From positions 8,030,001 through 8,094,000 of the forward strand of contig NC_071349.1 in assembly GCF_027744825.2 (NCBI RefSeq): a stretch of DNA of 64,000 bases, given 5' to 3'. Made by a program: the position numbers and the translations under genes. The notes beneath the pieces are model-generated. The model was not told the DNA's origin. It searched no databases and saw only the letters and a program-made list of their open reading frames with translations. Below are positions 43,700-56,255 of this stretch, piece by piece. This stretch comes from Synchiropus splendidus (taxonomy: Eukaryota > Chordata > Actinopteri > Syngnathiformes > Callionymidae). Position 1 is the stretch's first letter. The number at the start of each line of letters is the position of its first letter.

Positions 43700-44460
43700 T
43701 TCCCCCCCAGTTGTTGCGATTCAGTATGCTGTCAGCACAGAGAAGGCAGAGCCACAACATAAGCGGAAGCAAGTCTATATTCAAAGTACTCTCGAAGTCA
43801 GTAACTACAGTAAATAGTAAGTAAAACGACTTTCACAATATGCAATGCGCAGCAACGACGCAAGCTAACTCCAGAAACAAGGCAACCTACTCTTCATTTC
43901 ACGATGACCTAAAACAGCCACCGGTTAAATATGTAATGCCGAACAAGATACACGAACCAAAACTCGTAATAGTAGCTGAGGAAGCCGGTGGAGTGACTGT
44001 TTATTCCTCCTCGATGCTAACGTGAAAAGGGCCAGGGCTTCTGTGACACACGGCTTTGCTGCAACAAGCAGCGCTCTGATTGGCTGCGGCGAGTCACTAG
44101 TTCAATATAGCGCAACCTAATTGGATAAAAGGTTTGGTAGGTGGGGTGTATCGTTTACACGTGTATACACATGCAAAGTTTGAAAGTTGTTTTTTCAAAA
44201 TAAACAAATATTTATAAGTCGATTGATAATGCAGTATGGTGTTTTTCTTGTCTGATATAAAAAAGGCACTCTCCTTAGCTCAGCCGGTCTCCTCCACCTG
44301 AACTTCCGCATCCTCACGCGACACTCCATCCATGACGTCATCAGTTGTCTTCCTCCTCTTCTTTTACCTAATATACTTACTAATATATTGTGGTGACCAA
44401 ATCAGATCATCTGAGTCCGGCTTCTTTAACGACGTTTTGTATTAATGATGTGACAGGAAT
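43700..44460. promoter_or_regulatory. Probable nrdc promoter, possibly bidirectional
   Basis: The region upstream of nrdc has two ATTGG boxes (44079-44083 and 44120-44124), which read CCAAT on the minus strand, and a perfect CRE, tgacgtca, at 44333-44340. A plus-strand ATG in good context follows at 44467. No TATA box is clear. Transcription starts are inferred only. Confidence 0.5.
44333..44340. promoter_or_regulatory. CRE palindrome TGACGTCA
   Basis: Exact 8-bp CREB/ATF site in catgacgtcatcag, about 850 bp upstream of the nrdc start codon and 127 bp before the plus-strand ATG at 44467. Confidence 0.6.
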
Positions 44461-44466
44461 AGCAAG

Positions 44467-44517
44467 ATGTCGGAACTGATTTTTGTGAAGCCTCATCCTA
44501 AGGTTGGTAGGAAGTGA
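44467..44517 (+). CDS. Candidate start of a divergent plus-strand transcript (unrecognised)
   Basis: ATG with A at -3 opens MSELIFVKPHPKVGRK and a stop at 44515. Possible donors lie inside (aag|gttggt and ttg|gtagga), so the ORF could be a first coding exon read into an intron. I do not recognise the peptide. It may be a short uORF or chance ATG in a divergent non-coding RNA. Confidence 0.2.
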   Translation: MSELIFVKPHPKVGRK

Positions 44518-45906
44518 AATACAAGCTATTGTCCTTTATTTTTAAGATTTCACAGTTGGTGAGTAATTTAGGTTACTTTGTGTTTTCCAAGTGTCTTGAG
44601 TAAAAATAGACAAAATAATAAGTGATGTGAAAATACTTGTCATGTCATTTGCCAGTTCTTATTAATTCCTCAGTGACGTTTAATAATATTAATAGAAATC
44701 GATCAGTCAATATTTCCCTTCTGACAACTGCAACTGAAGGTATCCTGACATGAAGCCCGACCATTCACAACCTCTCGATCGTCCTGAGGACGGCTGAATG
44801 TGAGTAAAATCTTCCAACGTCAAAAAGGTGACATCTCTCTTCACCATATCAAGGTCTGCTTTTTATTCCAGGTGTCCAGCATCAATTTCATTCCATTTGA
44901 TCTTCACTGCCCCCCCAAAATACCTTCTCTGGAGGCAGTGTAGCACCAGCTGGGGACGTGAAGTGGACGGCCCTGAACCAGACTCATTCTCCATTAATAG
45001 ATTTATGACCCTGTCCAGGGCAGAATTCTTCAGGGATGAAAGGTACCATTATACTGTATTTGCCACATTCACTACGCTTGTGGTATCAGGATGCACTTTG
45101 GGGCGATTTATGTGAAATATTGTGTCATGTACCTTTACGACAGACCGGTGGGTCTCTGCTGCACGCGGCAAATATTTCAATTAAGATCCTCAGAAAGGAT
45201 GTCAGAGGTCCTGGGTGTTGTGTTGTGCCTGGTGGAGAGCTTTATTAGGTTGCTTCCTGAACCGAAACCTGTAATTCTATTGGCTTGATTTTCACTTTGC
45301 TTTCTTGTCTTTTCAAACTTGTGTGTTTTTTCCCTGCACCCTCTTCACCCCTGCAGGGAGACGCAGACCTACGGACCTGTTGAACCGGTTATTTAGTATA
45401 TAAACATGGCCACATTGAGAGTAGAAAAATTCATTTTAAAAAGAAAAGACATTCAAAATGGAGAAATAAATATTGTTTCTAGTATGTTATTCAATGAGAG
45501 ATTTTCCTCCCTCATTTGTTGCCTACTGTGTGTCCGAGGCCCCATCCTGGTCTGTGTCTTTATTTATTTAAAAGAGTGACAAAATTGAATGAGATAAGAT
45601 TTGGATGATGAAATAAGAAGATGTCCTTGACACAACCTGAATATGCGCAGGTTCTGGACACCAACATCCCTGGATCATTATGGTCAAGTGGGGTGCCCTG
45701 TTGTTTTTCCGTATACAGTAGCAACACATGTGTAAGCATTTGCTGGGCTCCCTTTTTTTTTGCCATCCTCAATAGCAAAACTTCTGATGTTTTCCAGACA
45801 TTGAGATGGACTTTAATTCATCTTCATTTTTCTATAACTTTTAACAGACATTTAGTTTTGACCGTGCTTTGTTCTCTTCTATCACATCATCAACACTGCA
45901 TTTCAG

Positions 45907-46017
45907 GCACAGAGCTGTAGGACAAAGCCACCTGGATGTGAGCAGCAGCTGCCAGCCATCTGCTCCGGATCATGGCAGCTGGATCGAGGATGTCCGTCCA
46001 ACCACTTGTCATCATTG
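45907..46017 (+). other. Candidate plus-strand exon (unrecognised)
   Basis: A polypyrimidine-rich stretch and tttcag precede 45907, and ttg|gtaaat follows 46017. Inside, an ATG at 45972 opens MAAGSRMSVQPLVII up to the donor. The borders are plausible for a 5' exon with the start codon. I do not recognise the peptide and found no matching next exon. Confidence 0.25.
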
Positions 46018-46202
46018 GTAAATGTCATAAGTGCTTTTGTGTCTGCTGAGCCAATAGACTCAATACGCGCTCGCAGATGAAGAGCGTGTCAATTGTCTTG
46101 TCAGGCAGCCACATGACTGCCACCGCTCCGCTTCAAAAATGGAACCCCCGCATCTCCTAATGACCCTGGAGTAGGCTTCAAACCGAGATGATTGGTTTAG
46201 GA

Positions 46203-46217
46203 GCCGCTAGGTGGCAC
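46203..46217 (+). promoter_or_regulatory. CTCF-like motif
   Basis: gccgctaggtggcac fits the CTCF core pattern CCGCnnGGnGGCA. Confidence 0.35.
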
Positions 46218-47638
46218 ACAGGAGCCGGGAGGAGATGTGGATGAGCTCACATTCAGATGATACATGACACTCCAGTTAGCAGCCTCATGTTGGGATTTCC
46301 CCCCACTTCTTCTGCTCTTTGTAGATTCATTGATTCCCCCTATACAACATGGAGATGAAGAACCACGTTATGAATTAAAGACTAGCTGTAGTTTATTGAG
46401 AGGCTTTCTCCTTTTGACGGAGCCATTTTGACATTTGTCCAATGCCCTTCCTCAGCCTCCCCCTCAGCAGCGTGTTGGCATTTTACCCCTCTGCTGTGCC
46501 AATATGTCCTCCCACTCACTCACCAACTCCGTGTGTCTCTGTCTGAAGCCAATCTGATTTGCCCCTGGGCTTCTGTCGGCAGAAAGAGGTGATAAACACC
46601 GCAGCCATGACAACGAGCGAGCCAGACTCACGCCTGAGTTCCTGTATCCTAATGGCTTTGCTTGGCATTCTCCTATCCTTTAATTCCCGCAGCTTTCACC
46701 TGAGCTGATATTAAGACGCTCAATACTGATAAAGCCGGCGAAGACCCACTTTCTCCGTCTAACTTGTGATGGAAGATTCCACCGGCGCGTGTGTCAGCAT
46801 GTGATAGGAACACGAGAACCTCTTCCAATAGCACGGTTTAAATCACTGAATAAAGATCTCTGCGTGCATATGGATTCATCTGTTCCGTGGTGTTTGAATG
46901 TCACACAGAAATTGAATATATTAGAGCCAGATCACCAACAGATCACCTTGGAGAAAACCTACTGGGCTGGAATGGAACTTGGCGTGGGTAATAGAAGGTA
47001 AGACGAGTCAAACAGAGGTTTGACTTGAAAACTTTGGTAAACTTAATCTGGCCTGGACAACAGTTGGCAACACTTATACCATCAGCACATATGTGCTTTT
47101 CAGTCGATGCTCCTATTCCCACGGCAGCTGAAGAGGAGTCATCGCGCTGTTTGTCTACGTTTACGTCTCCTTCACGACGGGACCCTTCAGACCTCGCCAG
47201 AGTGAAATTGAATCCTGGAATGTAGCCAGCTGTTGTTGGAGCTGTTTGCTCTCTGAGCTCAGACAGTTCCTTGAGAGTTGTCAGCAGAAGGAGCAGAAAC
47301 AAGTCCTGTGGATTCAGAGGGGGCAGGGTTCCCATGGCAACTGATTTGAATTCTAATTAAAACAGGAGATTTGATCAATTAGCTGGAGTGCGTGCGCTGT
47401 ACTGTGTGTGTGACCCTGTGTGGGCATGCTCTTGTGAGTCAGTGTCCGGCTCTGCTGGATCAGGAGCGGGTGATACATGCCTGCATCTACACGTGTGTTT
47501 TATGAGCATGTGAATCTCTGCTACATGTGTGCGGGTGTGTGTTTGCACCACATGTCTCCCGGGAGACTTGTCCTTGCCTTGTGTGAATCAGAGGTGAGTC
47601 CACTGGAGTTGCCCTCTGCTTTAATCTGGAGCTAATGA

Positions 47639-47653
47639 CAGCGCCACCTGGCC
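47639..47653 (-). promoter_or_regulatory. CTCF-like motif, minus orientation
   Basis: cagcgccacctggcc on the plus strand reads ggccaggtggcgctg on the minus strand, close to the CTCF core CCAnnAGGnGGCGC. Confidence 0.35.
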
Positions 47654-50000
47654 TCCGTGTCACCCTCTAGCCCTCTTCCTGTCCCTCTATGTAGCTCTCC
47701 ACTTCATCCAGGCAACCCCCCCCAAATTCCCACTTCTCATTGCCTCTCTTTACTTCCACCACGGGCCTGTTTCTCCCGCTCCCCTCTCCTTCACTCAGGG
47801 TGCCCTTGCCTTCTCTCTGATTGCCTCATCCTCTGATTAACCAGAGACCGGGGTCATTACAGCGCCACAGACACTCAAACACGCGCTACACGCAGACTCC
47901 TCGCCCTAGGAATCGACAAGAAGAAACTATGATCCGACTCTTGTCAGCGCCTGTGCTTTGCTCGGCTCTGCAGCGTGTGTACGCATCCGTCCGTGCAACT
48001 CCCAGCGGATATCTTGTGAACAAAAGCATAATTAGGGAGCTACAAAATGGAATGACCGCTTCCTGAAATATGTCCACAGCAGAAAGGAAGAAGGATCCAG
48101 CACGCAGACGGAAACAAAAGATAGAGAAAAGAGAATGAATCAAAGGGAGAATGGCATGCAAACCAGGCTGAATTGACAAGAGCCCGCAGGAGAATCAAAG
48201 AAAGAAAGTAAAGAAAGAGAATAGGAAGGGAGGAATGAAGAAAGGGGAGTAAAGTAGAAGAAATCTGAACATGATCTGACAGCAATAATTCAAATGGGAG
48301 AAAGGAAAGGCTTTGGAAAAGGGAAAGGCGGAGGAGGAAGAAAGAGAAGTGGCTGAAATGAAACAGCATGAATCCCCATCCGTTTCAGCACTGGACAGCT
48401 CCACAGACAGCAGGCCAGTATAAATAGATCCCCTACTTTAGAGGCCACATCAACACTCCAAAAACTGCTTTATGCGCGCAGAACGCCTTTCTCCCCGGGG
48501 AACAGACTCCCAGGTATCTGATGGCTCCTGATAACCATCTCCTCTCAGTTCCTCTCCGTTTATTTTCTTAATTTAAGGCAGCATCCAGAGTTCAGCAGCA
48601 ACACCAGTAAAGGTGTTTTTCTCCCCTCGGTCACGGTGTGTTGTGACGATAGCGCCTCAGGTCTGGCAGCACACACCCCACCTGAAATCCTCGGGAGTTA
48701 AAACCAACATCTCAGCAGAACAAACCATGCGTGTGAATCTTATTTATACTTGGCAGCTGCAGCCGGCCATGATAGAGGTGATTTGAATACATGTGTCTCA
48801 GCCGGTGGATTTGCCCCGGTGCTCGTGCATGGATCCTGCAAGGCCTCTTTTCCATTGCATGGGGAACATTAAGTAGCCTTGTGGGGAAGCTGTAATATGG
48901 ACTAATGCACCTGAGAGCCCTGAAATCTATAACCATCATCTACATCTTCCTGTTATTACTGGAACCGTCTCTGTTACTGTTTCTGATAGGAATCTCCTGG
49001 GAGAGCCTCCCCTCACCCTCCTTCCCTGCTGTAGGGAATGGAGCGAGAGAGTGAGACAGAGTGAGCAAGAGTGTGTGTGAGCGTGTAGCTCTCCTTTTCC
49101 TCAAGGTGATTCACCTTAATGCACGCTGAAATCAATGTGAAATTGAACTGAAAATTGAACTTTCAGCTCAGTAATGTAGAAGACATGTTGTTATTAAATC
49201 TTTAGGCGCAGCCATGAAACCAGCTGGCTGACATTTGAGCACCTTTGTATGCCGCCCCACCAAGTACCATGTCCTTGATGGAGATCTGTCAATGAAGACC
49301 TCACTGCCCCAGAAAAATCGGTTTTCTGAAAAATGAAAATTCTCACGTCGAAGACCTCAGTGCATTCTCTGTGGCTAAAAGGCTTCAGTGTGTGACTTCT
49401 TACCGAGAAGAGCATCACATTTGTATCCATACATGAACAGACAATGGAGCTTTGGACTGTACTGTACATTCAATTCTACAATGTGTTTTTGTTTCACATA
49501 AAAACACTGGCAATGTTTCAGTGGGTCATGAAAGACTCCCTTTCGACTTTCCAGCATCCCAGCACACGCCTGCATTTCTAACATCAGCCAAGTCCATACT
49601 CAGGTCAGTCATGGTCCCCACATTCACCTACACACCCATCAACTACTTTGCTCTTCCGTCTCTCCATCTGCCTCGCAAGTCTTCTCCCCTCTTTTGTTTG
49701 CTATGATAAAGGAGATACACTGGATTTGGGAATACTTTATGAGGTGGGTCGTCTCAATAACATTGCGTCATATTGTTGTGTAAATAATATTGTAGTAATA
49801 GTCAAGACCACCTATATCGAGACCAAGACCAAGACTTAGACCCAACTGAATACAGACTCCATCGGCATACAGTAAGTCCCTTTATTCACATATGTGTATT
49901 CATTTCTTACAGCTGAAGACACCGCATATTTGGTTTCATACTTTCCTTGGAACAAACTGCTCTGCATTTCCTGTTAGTCATGGTCTTGGTCTGGGTATTT

Positions 50001-50024
50001 TGGTGTTGGTGTTGGTGTTGGTCT
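50001..50024 (+). repeat. ttggtg hexamer repeat
   Basis: About four tandem copies of ttggtg/tggtgt, a short simple repeat. Confidence 0.8.
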
Positions 50025-50639
50025 TCAGTGGAGCCCTCAACGTCATGGCCTCTGCATTCTCTGGTCACCCACACGACTCACGAAACTAAAAGTGAATTGA
50101 GCCCCTCCAGCAATGTTCCTAAATGTTTTGGATAATAAAGGAATGCATCACTGGTTTTGTCCCTAACAATAAAGACATGAGGACTTCTCAAGTTTCACAA
50201 CAGTTTGATTACTACCAATAAACAGACTTGTGGGAAGAAAAAATGGTTATTAATAGACCTTCACACATATAAATTAAACTTCGCCCCTGAAACAAGCGCA
50301 GCAGAAACTTGCTGCTCCAAGTCTGACATTTCTAAAATCTTAATATGTTGAATATATCTTGGTTAAATGGAAGTCTTTTGAGGACAGAGTCTGCAGTGGG
50401 ACACTCGGTGACATTTCAGAACTTCTGGAGGAGGTGATTAACATGTGCCCTCACTGCGCAGTAATGTTCAGACTTCTCACTGTAAGTGTTCAGGATCTAA
50501 CCAAGCGAAGAAATACTTCTGTTATGGACTCATATTGAGGTACATCCAGCTATATGTTTATGAGAGCTCAAAACCAGAATGTATTTTATTGCGCTTCAGG
50601 TGAAGTTAAAGGTTGTCTCACCGAGAATGTCATCGAGCT

Positions 50640-51060
50640 CAGGACTTCAGGAGAGCCCCATTAGATCCACCCTGGATGTCCACCATCTGCCACCTGAAAC
50701 CTGATGTGGAAGAGGATGTGGACACACCTCCGGTGAGAATGGAGGCTTGCTGACCCCCTAGTTCACCACAATGTGGTGTTCTGGTACGGCGTTAACTGAT
50801 AGGAACTGACTGCTAGGGTTGTCTATTCAGCAGAGTAGGTGGCCCCCCCATGACCTGGATGGTCACAGGATGAGGAGCCGTGCAGATGGGATTGCAGCTG
50901 ACCATTCCTGACTCGGACATCAAATGTCTGAGCTGCTCCCTTCTGCCAGGAGGCTGACATCAATGGGCACCAAAACCTTATGGTTTAAAATCTGCCTCTT
51001 CCCGTCTGCTGTCTGCCTCATGAACACTGACTCGTGTAATAAAAGCTCTACTTCACTTCA
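50640..51060 (+). mobile_element. Decayed L2-type LINE remnant (RT C-terminus)
   Basis: Across frameshifts and stops, the conceptual reading gives WYG near 50780, then RVVYSAE, DLDGHRMRSRAD, LLPSARRLTSM and FPSAVCLMNT, in the same order as the 3' end of the L2 copy at 26080-26810 (WYN, RSAEK, LYASRTQRRAGRIRAD, PLPSGRRL, FPSAIRLLN). It is much older than that copy. Confidence 0.6.
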
Positions 51061-53284
51061 CGCTGTGACTTGGTCTAGTTCCTCACTTATTGTCATTCAT
51101 ACTTAATGTTTTTCGAAGTACTTACTTCTTTTACTGATTTTGTTTTGCGTTATGAAGCCTCCATCACCGATGACTTTCTGATTCTTCTCATATCTTTGAA
51201 GCACCAGCACCTTTGCCAAATTGGTTGGCACAATTACCCTGAATAGCAACAGAGCGAGAAACACACAAAGGCTCTGATCACACACTTGTGAGCAGCCTGT
51301 TTTCCCTCCCAGAATCTTGACTTTTGTGAGTGGATTTTGTCTTAAACTTTCTTTAACAGGAGGTGCAAAAAGGTGGTTAGAATTCTTGAGTGAACACTTC
51401 ACACCCCCACACTTCTGTGCGTCACTTCCCTGCACTAGAAGATCTCTTCTTCAGGTGGTGTTAACCACTCCAGAAACTCAAGGTCTTAAATCCATTCAAT
51501 AATGTCCAATTCCCATGATTTAAATGTAGAATAGACAGAACTAACAGTAGTAAGTAACACTAGTGCAGTGCGCCGTCACCTGAACACTATACGGGGCTTG
51601 AGTAAACAAACATGGCTGACCGCGGGATCCATCTCTCGCCAGGTTATTTCTGACTCTGCAGTCTCACCCTGTGGAACATATTAGCAGTTAGCAATTCATT
51701 ATTAATTGGCTGTATTCATGAGCTGCTAAAGAACTCACACACAAACATTCCCCACCTTTACCTCTCAGACGTCCAAACATCCAAACGTCCATCAGTCTCT
51801 CCTTGAGAGGAGCTCCGTAACAAAACAATGAGAGCTCACTACACAAAGTTAGGCTGAAAAATACTCACAGAACATCAGCATAAAAAAGCATCCTATACTG
51901 AGCGGTTCAGATCACTGCAGCCTGGAGATTTTTTTAGGCAAAAAAATGACCGACTAGTTTTTTTTACAAGCTCATTCGCACAGGTCCATATTTCCTGTCA
52001 TGTCGATCCAGAACCATAAATGATTGCAAATTTCACCTCAGGCATTTTTGGCCACAGCGATCTAAAAAAAAAAAATCAATCAATCAATTCTGGAGGGACG
52101 AAAACATTGTTCCCCACCGAGTCAAATACCATCAACTCTCTAAAAGAAATTTGTCTCAAAACAGAGACTCTCTATGCCACTAAAGTTACCACATTGGAAG
52201 CAAATCTAGATGTTTATGTTCAGCGAAGCGGCCAACACTGCTCATTTCCGTGGGTTTTAAAATGCCTTAAGTGACTCCAAATAAAGTTTGTTTTTTAAAA
52301 TCCATTGTTTTGGCAGTAATTTTTGTGAAACTTGGAATCTGTCAGTGCCGTGCCAGCTCTGCTTCAGAGCCGTCAGTGATGCTAAAAATGCAGGACTGGG
52401 TCCATTTAAGATTTTTCATCCCCTCATATTCCTGTCCAACAATATCATTCGTTTTCTGCACCACCATTCTGTTTCTCATGTGGCCACAGAATCTAGAAGA
52501 ACGACAATCGGCTTGTTTGCTTCCTAATGGCACGCTAACGTCATAATGAAAGACGCTTGCTGAGTGACAAATGCAAACCCTGGGAAAAAGCCAAAGTCCT
52601 ACTGGGAGATTATTGGAGACCTCCTGCCAGTTTAGAGTTGGGAACACAAATAGGACACACCGTAACAGGCTCAGTGGCCGGCTCTGGTGAGACAAACATA
52701 ACTAGCTCTCGGAGCATGCCACCAAGCAACTCCTGTCTACCCAGAACATGACGTCCAGCACGTAGTTTTCTCCCACATCTATAGCATGTCTGACACCATG
52801 AAACATGCTAGTCTGCTGGGTTCCATCTGGGTCAGTGCATCCTCTCCCTCACTACGTTGAGTTCCAACTTCATTAGTTCGAATTCAGCATCTACTTTTCT
52901 GCAGCTATATCTGGACCGCGATGCGTAAGGTCCTCGAGACATTGAAGTGAGAGCAAAGAAGAGACGCCAGCGAGAAGATTTGACAGACTGCTGCTGTCAC
53001 AGGACTGATGTGACAGATTTGAGGCGATGAGAGAGTAGCGGCGCAGAATCGGCACTTCGTCTGTGGGCTGCTGCATCTGTGTCCTTTAATAAGCAGAAAG
53101 GGAAAAGCAAGGTTCAATACACTGGTGGTTCCAAGACTCACTGAAGCTCCACGCAGGCCAGAGTATCCATGCTGGTACCAGCAACATGTGAGTGAGCATC
53201 AGAACCAGAGCATCACAGTGGAAAGAGCTTTCATCTGTCCTAATATTATTTCCATAGGTTTGTTAGCATTTGGATACTAGTTGA

Positions 53285-53360
53285 TGGCAACAAGCTCAAT
53301 GGGACAGCAGGGGGCAGTAGTGTTCCTCAACACACATTGGAGGCGTGATAGAGCGCACTC
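53285..53360 (+). repeat. Dispersed repeat with CTCF-like core, copy 2
   Basis: Contains gggacagcagggggcagtag at 53301-53320, followed by tgttcctcaacacacattgg. Matches the first blocks of the copies at 4565 and 62865. Confidence 0.5.
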
Positions 53361-53373
53361 TGGCACTCACTCT

Positions 53374-53388
53374 CCACCAGGGGGCTCC
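53374..53388 (+). promoter_or_regulatory. Strong CTCF-like motif
   Basis: ccaccagggggctcc is nearly the vertebrate CTCF consensus (CCACCAGGGGGCGC). It lies 70 bp from, and in the same orientation as, the core in the repeat at 53301. Confidence 0.5.
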
Positions 53389-54417
53389 AAATTTTGGGAA
53401 GCAGATAATAATCCAGAGTATCTTGAAAATTCCATTGAATTCCAGTTTTGTTGTCGAGTTCTGGTAACATACAGACTTGACAATCACATGATCTTCTTAC
53501 ATTGTTGTCATGTGACGCCAACCTGAGTTCATACATTTACAGCCCTACAGCATGTTCAGCATGCATGTGATGAAGATGTAGTCTCAGAAAAAAATGCTTG
53601 ATGTTCTGCTGAGTTTTGCTACCCTCTCACAGGAGCACACAAGATTTAGGAAACCATAAGGATGCTTGCTAGGTTGTCTTTGGAAAGGCAGCACTTGGAA
53701 AGGCAGAATCCTCTGAGAGAGTATGGACCGCTCTCGAGGATAGGTACTGGCCACTGCGAACTCCAGAAGGCAACACAAAAGAGACATCAAATCACATGAC
53801 ACACTACTGCTGATGCAACATCATTGAAGAAACATTTGTGGGAGAGTTTTTACACCCATCAGTCAGAAAATGCCAATTTTTTTATCAGCTATAAATGTGA
53901 AAAGTCAACACTCATTATTATCGCTTATTAATTAATAACTGAAGAGTGAATGTTTTGCTGATATCAATAAGAATCAATGATCTTAGACATTGTATTGTCT
54001 ACTCTCAAGGTGAACTCTGCAACATGGTATAAGTGAGGGATGCTGCCGCCTAGTGGTACGGCTGACAAACAAATCTACTCATGGTCAGGGTGAAAATCAA
54101 AACAGATTGATTGATAGGAGGCAAAGAGAATATTTCTGCAGTCTCAAAGAAAGCCCTCATCGTGTAGCCTTGGCTGCAGAACTTGGTCTGGAGGATTGCA
54201 GAGGCATCAGTCTGTCACTGAAGGAGCGGCTCACGCTTGTTTACAGGAGCTGCTTGCAACAGTTGAATAGAAGTTGAACAGTAAAGTTAATTCTGCCGTG
54301 TCTAATACACGATGTAGTGTCAGTGCCACAGATCATGAAGATCTTCATGGATATATCAAAGAACAGTCCAAGCTCACACTGTCCTGCTCCTCCGTCCGGA
54401 TTTGTATCCCCCTTTAC

Positions 54418-54540
54418 CAGAATCAGATTTATTGCCATGGTCAGTGGTGATCCCACCAACTAGGAAAGTGCTTTGAAAAACGTCCAGTCAAAAACACAAT
54501 AAAATAAAATAAAATAAACAGAAACAACTAATATAAATAA
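54418..54540 (-). mobile_element. 3' tail of an L2/Maui-like LINE
   Basis: cagaatcagatttattgcca followed by tggtcagtggtgatcccacc is the reverse complement, with few changes, of the 3' UTR of the L2 at 26740-26790 (gactagt..gtgggctccccactgaccatggcaataaa). The homology continues through taggaaagtgctttg and the A-rich caataaaataaaa block. No coding part is kept. Confidence 0.8.
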
Positions 54541-55599
54541 CCCACAAACAACAAGGACTTATAGCACTTAACATGTATCCCACTTTAACTTTTGATTTAA
54601 AAAAGTGAAGTTCGTAATGTGTACAGAGATTATTAGTCTTCACATCATGTTTGAGACGAGAAAACATTTGTGGATAGCACTTGGTTTGACCTTACACTCA
54701 GGAAGAGAACATAGTCTACCATGGGGACTGACAGAATTAGTATCCCAAATTGACCAGATAAATGGATTGTAAATATTAATGAAGACAATGTTGTAAATGA
54801 GGGAAAAACACACCCAGCAAGATCTGCTCCAAACTGACACCTACTTGACTCCAGAGAGTCAACTACTTGATGAATAACACTCAAGTTTATGGGACAGACG
54901 TGGTGCCAGTTTTTACACAATTTAAAAATAGACAAATGCATGAAACTATTTATTTTGAATTCTTTTTCTAAATTCAACCAAAATGTCTTCTGAAAGGTAA
55001 TAAACAATGCAAGGAAAACCATGGCCGCAGGGAAAAACACACCAGAACTGATTCAAAATGAATTATTCTGATTATATATAATCGTTTTTTTTTTGCCGTA
55101 TTTGTACATTCATAACACATCACAATTCCAGTTATACAGTGAATCCCTAACCATAAACTTAACCTAACATTATTAGAAAGAGGATAGCACCATTCTTAAA
55201 TATTCTGCGCCTTATAATACATTATAAACTTTGCTATAACTTATGAACAGTCATAACTTAGCCTCAGAAATGTGTTATGACGTCTCATGGATGTAGCAAT
55301 AATATAATACAGATGGGACCTATAAGTTAGTGGTTTGGCAGGTTAAAGTAGATGTGTTTCTTCTGGCTTGGGAACGTCCCGGAGCTGCTGGTTCAAGGTG
55401 AAATGAAAAAGCGTTCTTCAACAGAGAACCAAGGGAAGATGAATGGGAGCAGAAGAAGGCGCTCCATCATCGTTCTGAGGGTCCCTCTCATAACGAGAGT
55501 TGCCAGAACACCGCCAGTCCGACTCAGCCCTGTCAGCTGTTGCTCTCACTCCTTGAGGTGGTTCTGGTTCGGACTCGTCCTCCAGCTGTAATCTGTCTC

Positions 55600-56255
55600 T
55601 TGTATTAAGAAGAAAAGAAAACTCGCCACACTTTTCTCCCCGCGTGTGCGAGTGGGAGAGCGCGCGCGCGCGCGGAGCCAGCTGGCACGAGTCGCCATGG
55701 TAACGCACACACCGGGTTTTTCACGAAAATCCGACGGCGCTCTGGGGCAAAAGAGGAGAGACGAACAAACTAATGAGATGATAAATGATTGTCGGTATAG
55801 CGGAGCAGTTGTTATACGTTGAAACGCGGAGGGAAAGTTTGAGCGAGTGACTTCTGGAATCCGTGTCCTCGGCGGCGGGGTGGAGGAGCCAAACTTGCGC
55901 GGTCCTCGTGGCGCGGAAGCGCAGAAGGGGTCGCCCATGTTTGCGCACTCCGGCGCAGTCCGGACGCTCCCAGCGAGCACGCGCGGACCTGCATTCTAAA
56001 GCCCATCTTTCTTTCGCTCTCCCGCTCCCTCCCTCGCTCTCTCTCCCTCTCTCGGTTTTCATCCTCTACCTCATTGCAGTCTGATCACGTCCCCCCCTTT
56101 GCTCTGGACCCCCTCCCTCCCTCCCTCCTCTCTCATCCGCCTCAGCCGCTACAGGAGCGGGGAGAGAGGGAGAAGAGTGCGGCTGGATGTGATGTCGACA
56201 GTCAGCCTCTAAAGTCTTTCCTCGGTCGTTCCTCAAATCTTTGGCGGCGGACTCA
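55600..56255 (+). promoter_or_regulatory. CpG-rich promoter and non-coding first exon of an unidentified plus-strand gene
   Basis: A sharp rise in G+C and CpG (including a gcgcgcgcgcgcg run near 55661) is followed by pyrimidine-rich ctctctccctctct and ccctccctccctcc tracts. The block ends at an excellent donor, actca|gtgagt, at 56255/56256. No long ATG-started frame runs into the donor, so the exon is taken as 5' UTR. The coding exons would lie past 64000. The transcription start cannot be placed. Confidence 0.55.

Larger units (their letters stand above)
44518..55350. other. Unassigned region between the nrdc promoter and the 56-kb promoter
   Basis: No protein gene recognised. Contents that I can support: an exon candidate at 45907-46017, CTCF-like motifs at 46203, 47639, 53301 and 53374, two L2 remnants (50640-51060 and 54418-54540), a short ttggtg hexamer repeat at 50001-50024, and the CTCF-like repeat copy near 53300. 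The rest is AT-rich non-coding sequence. Confidence 0.6.

Noticed and set aside
55546..55980. 144-codon minus-strand ORF in the CpG-rich block
   Set aside because: Arg/Pro-rich frames are expected by chance in high-GC sequence, and the splice signal indicates plus-strand transcription.
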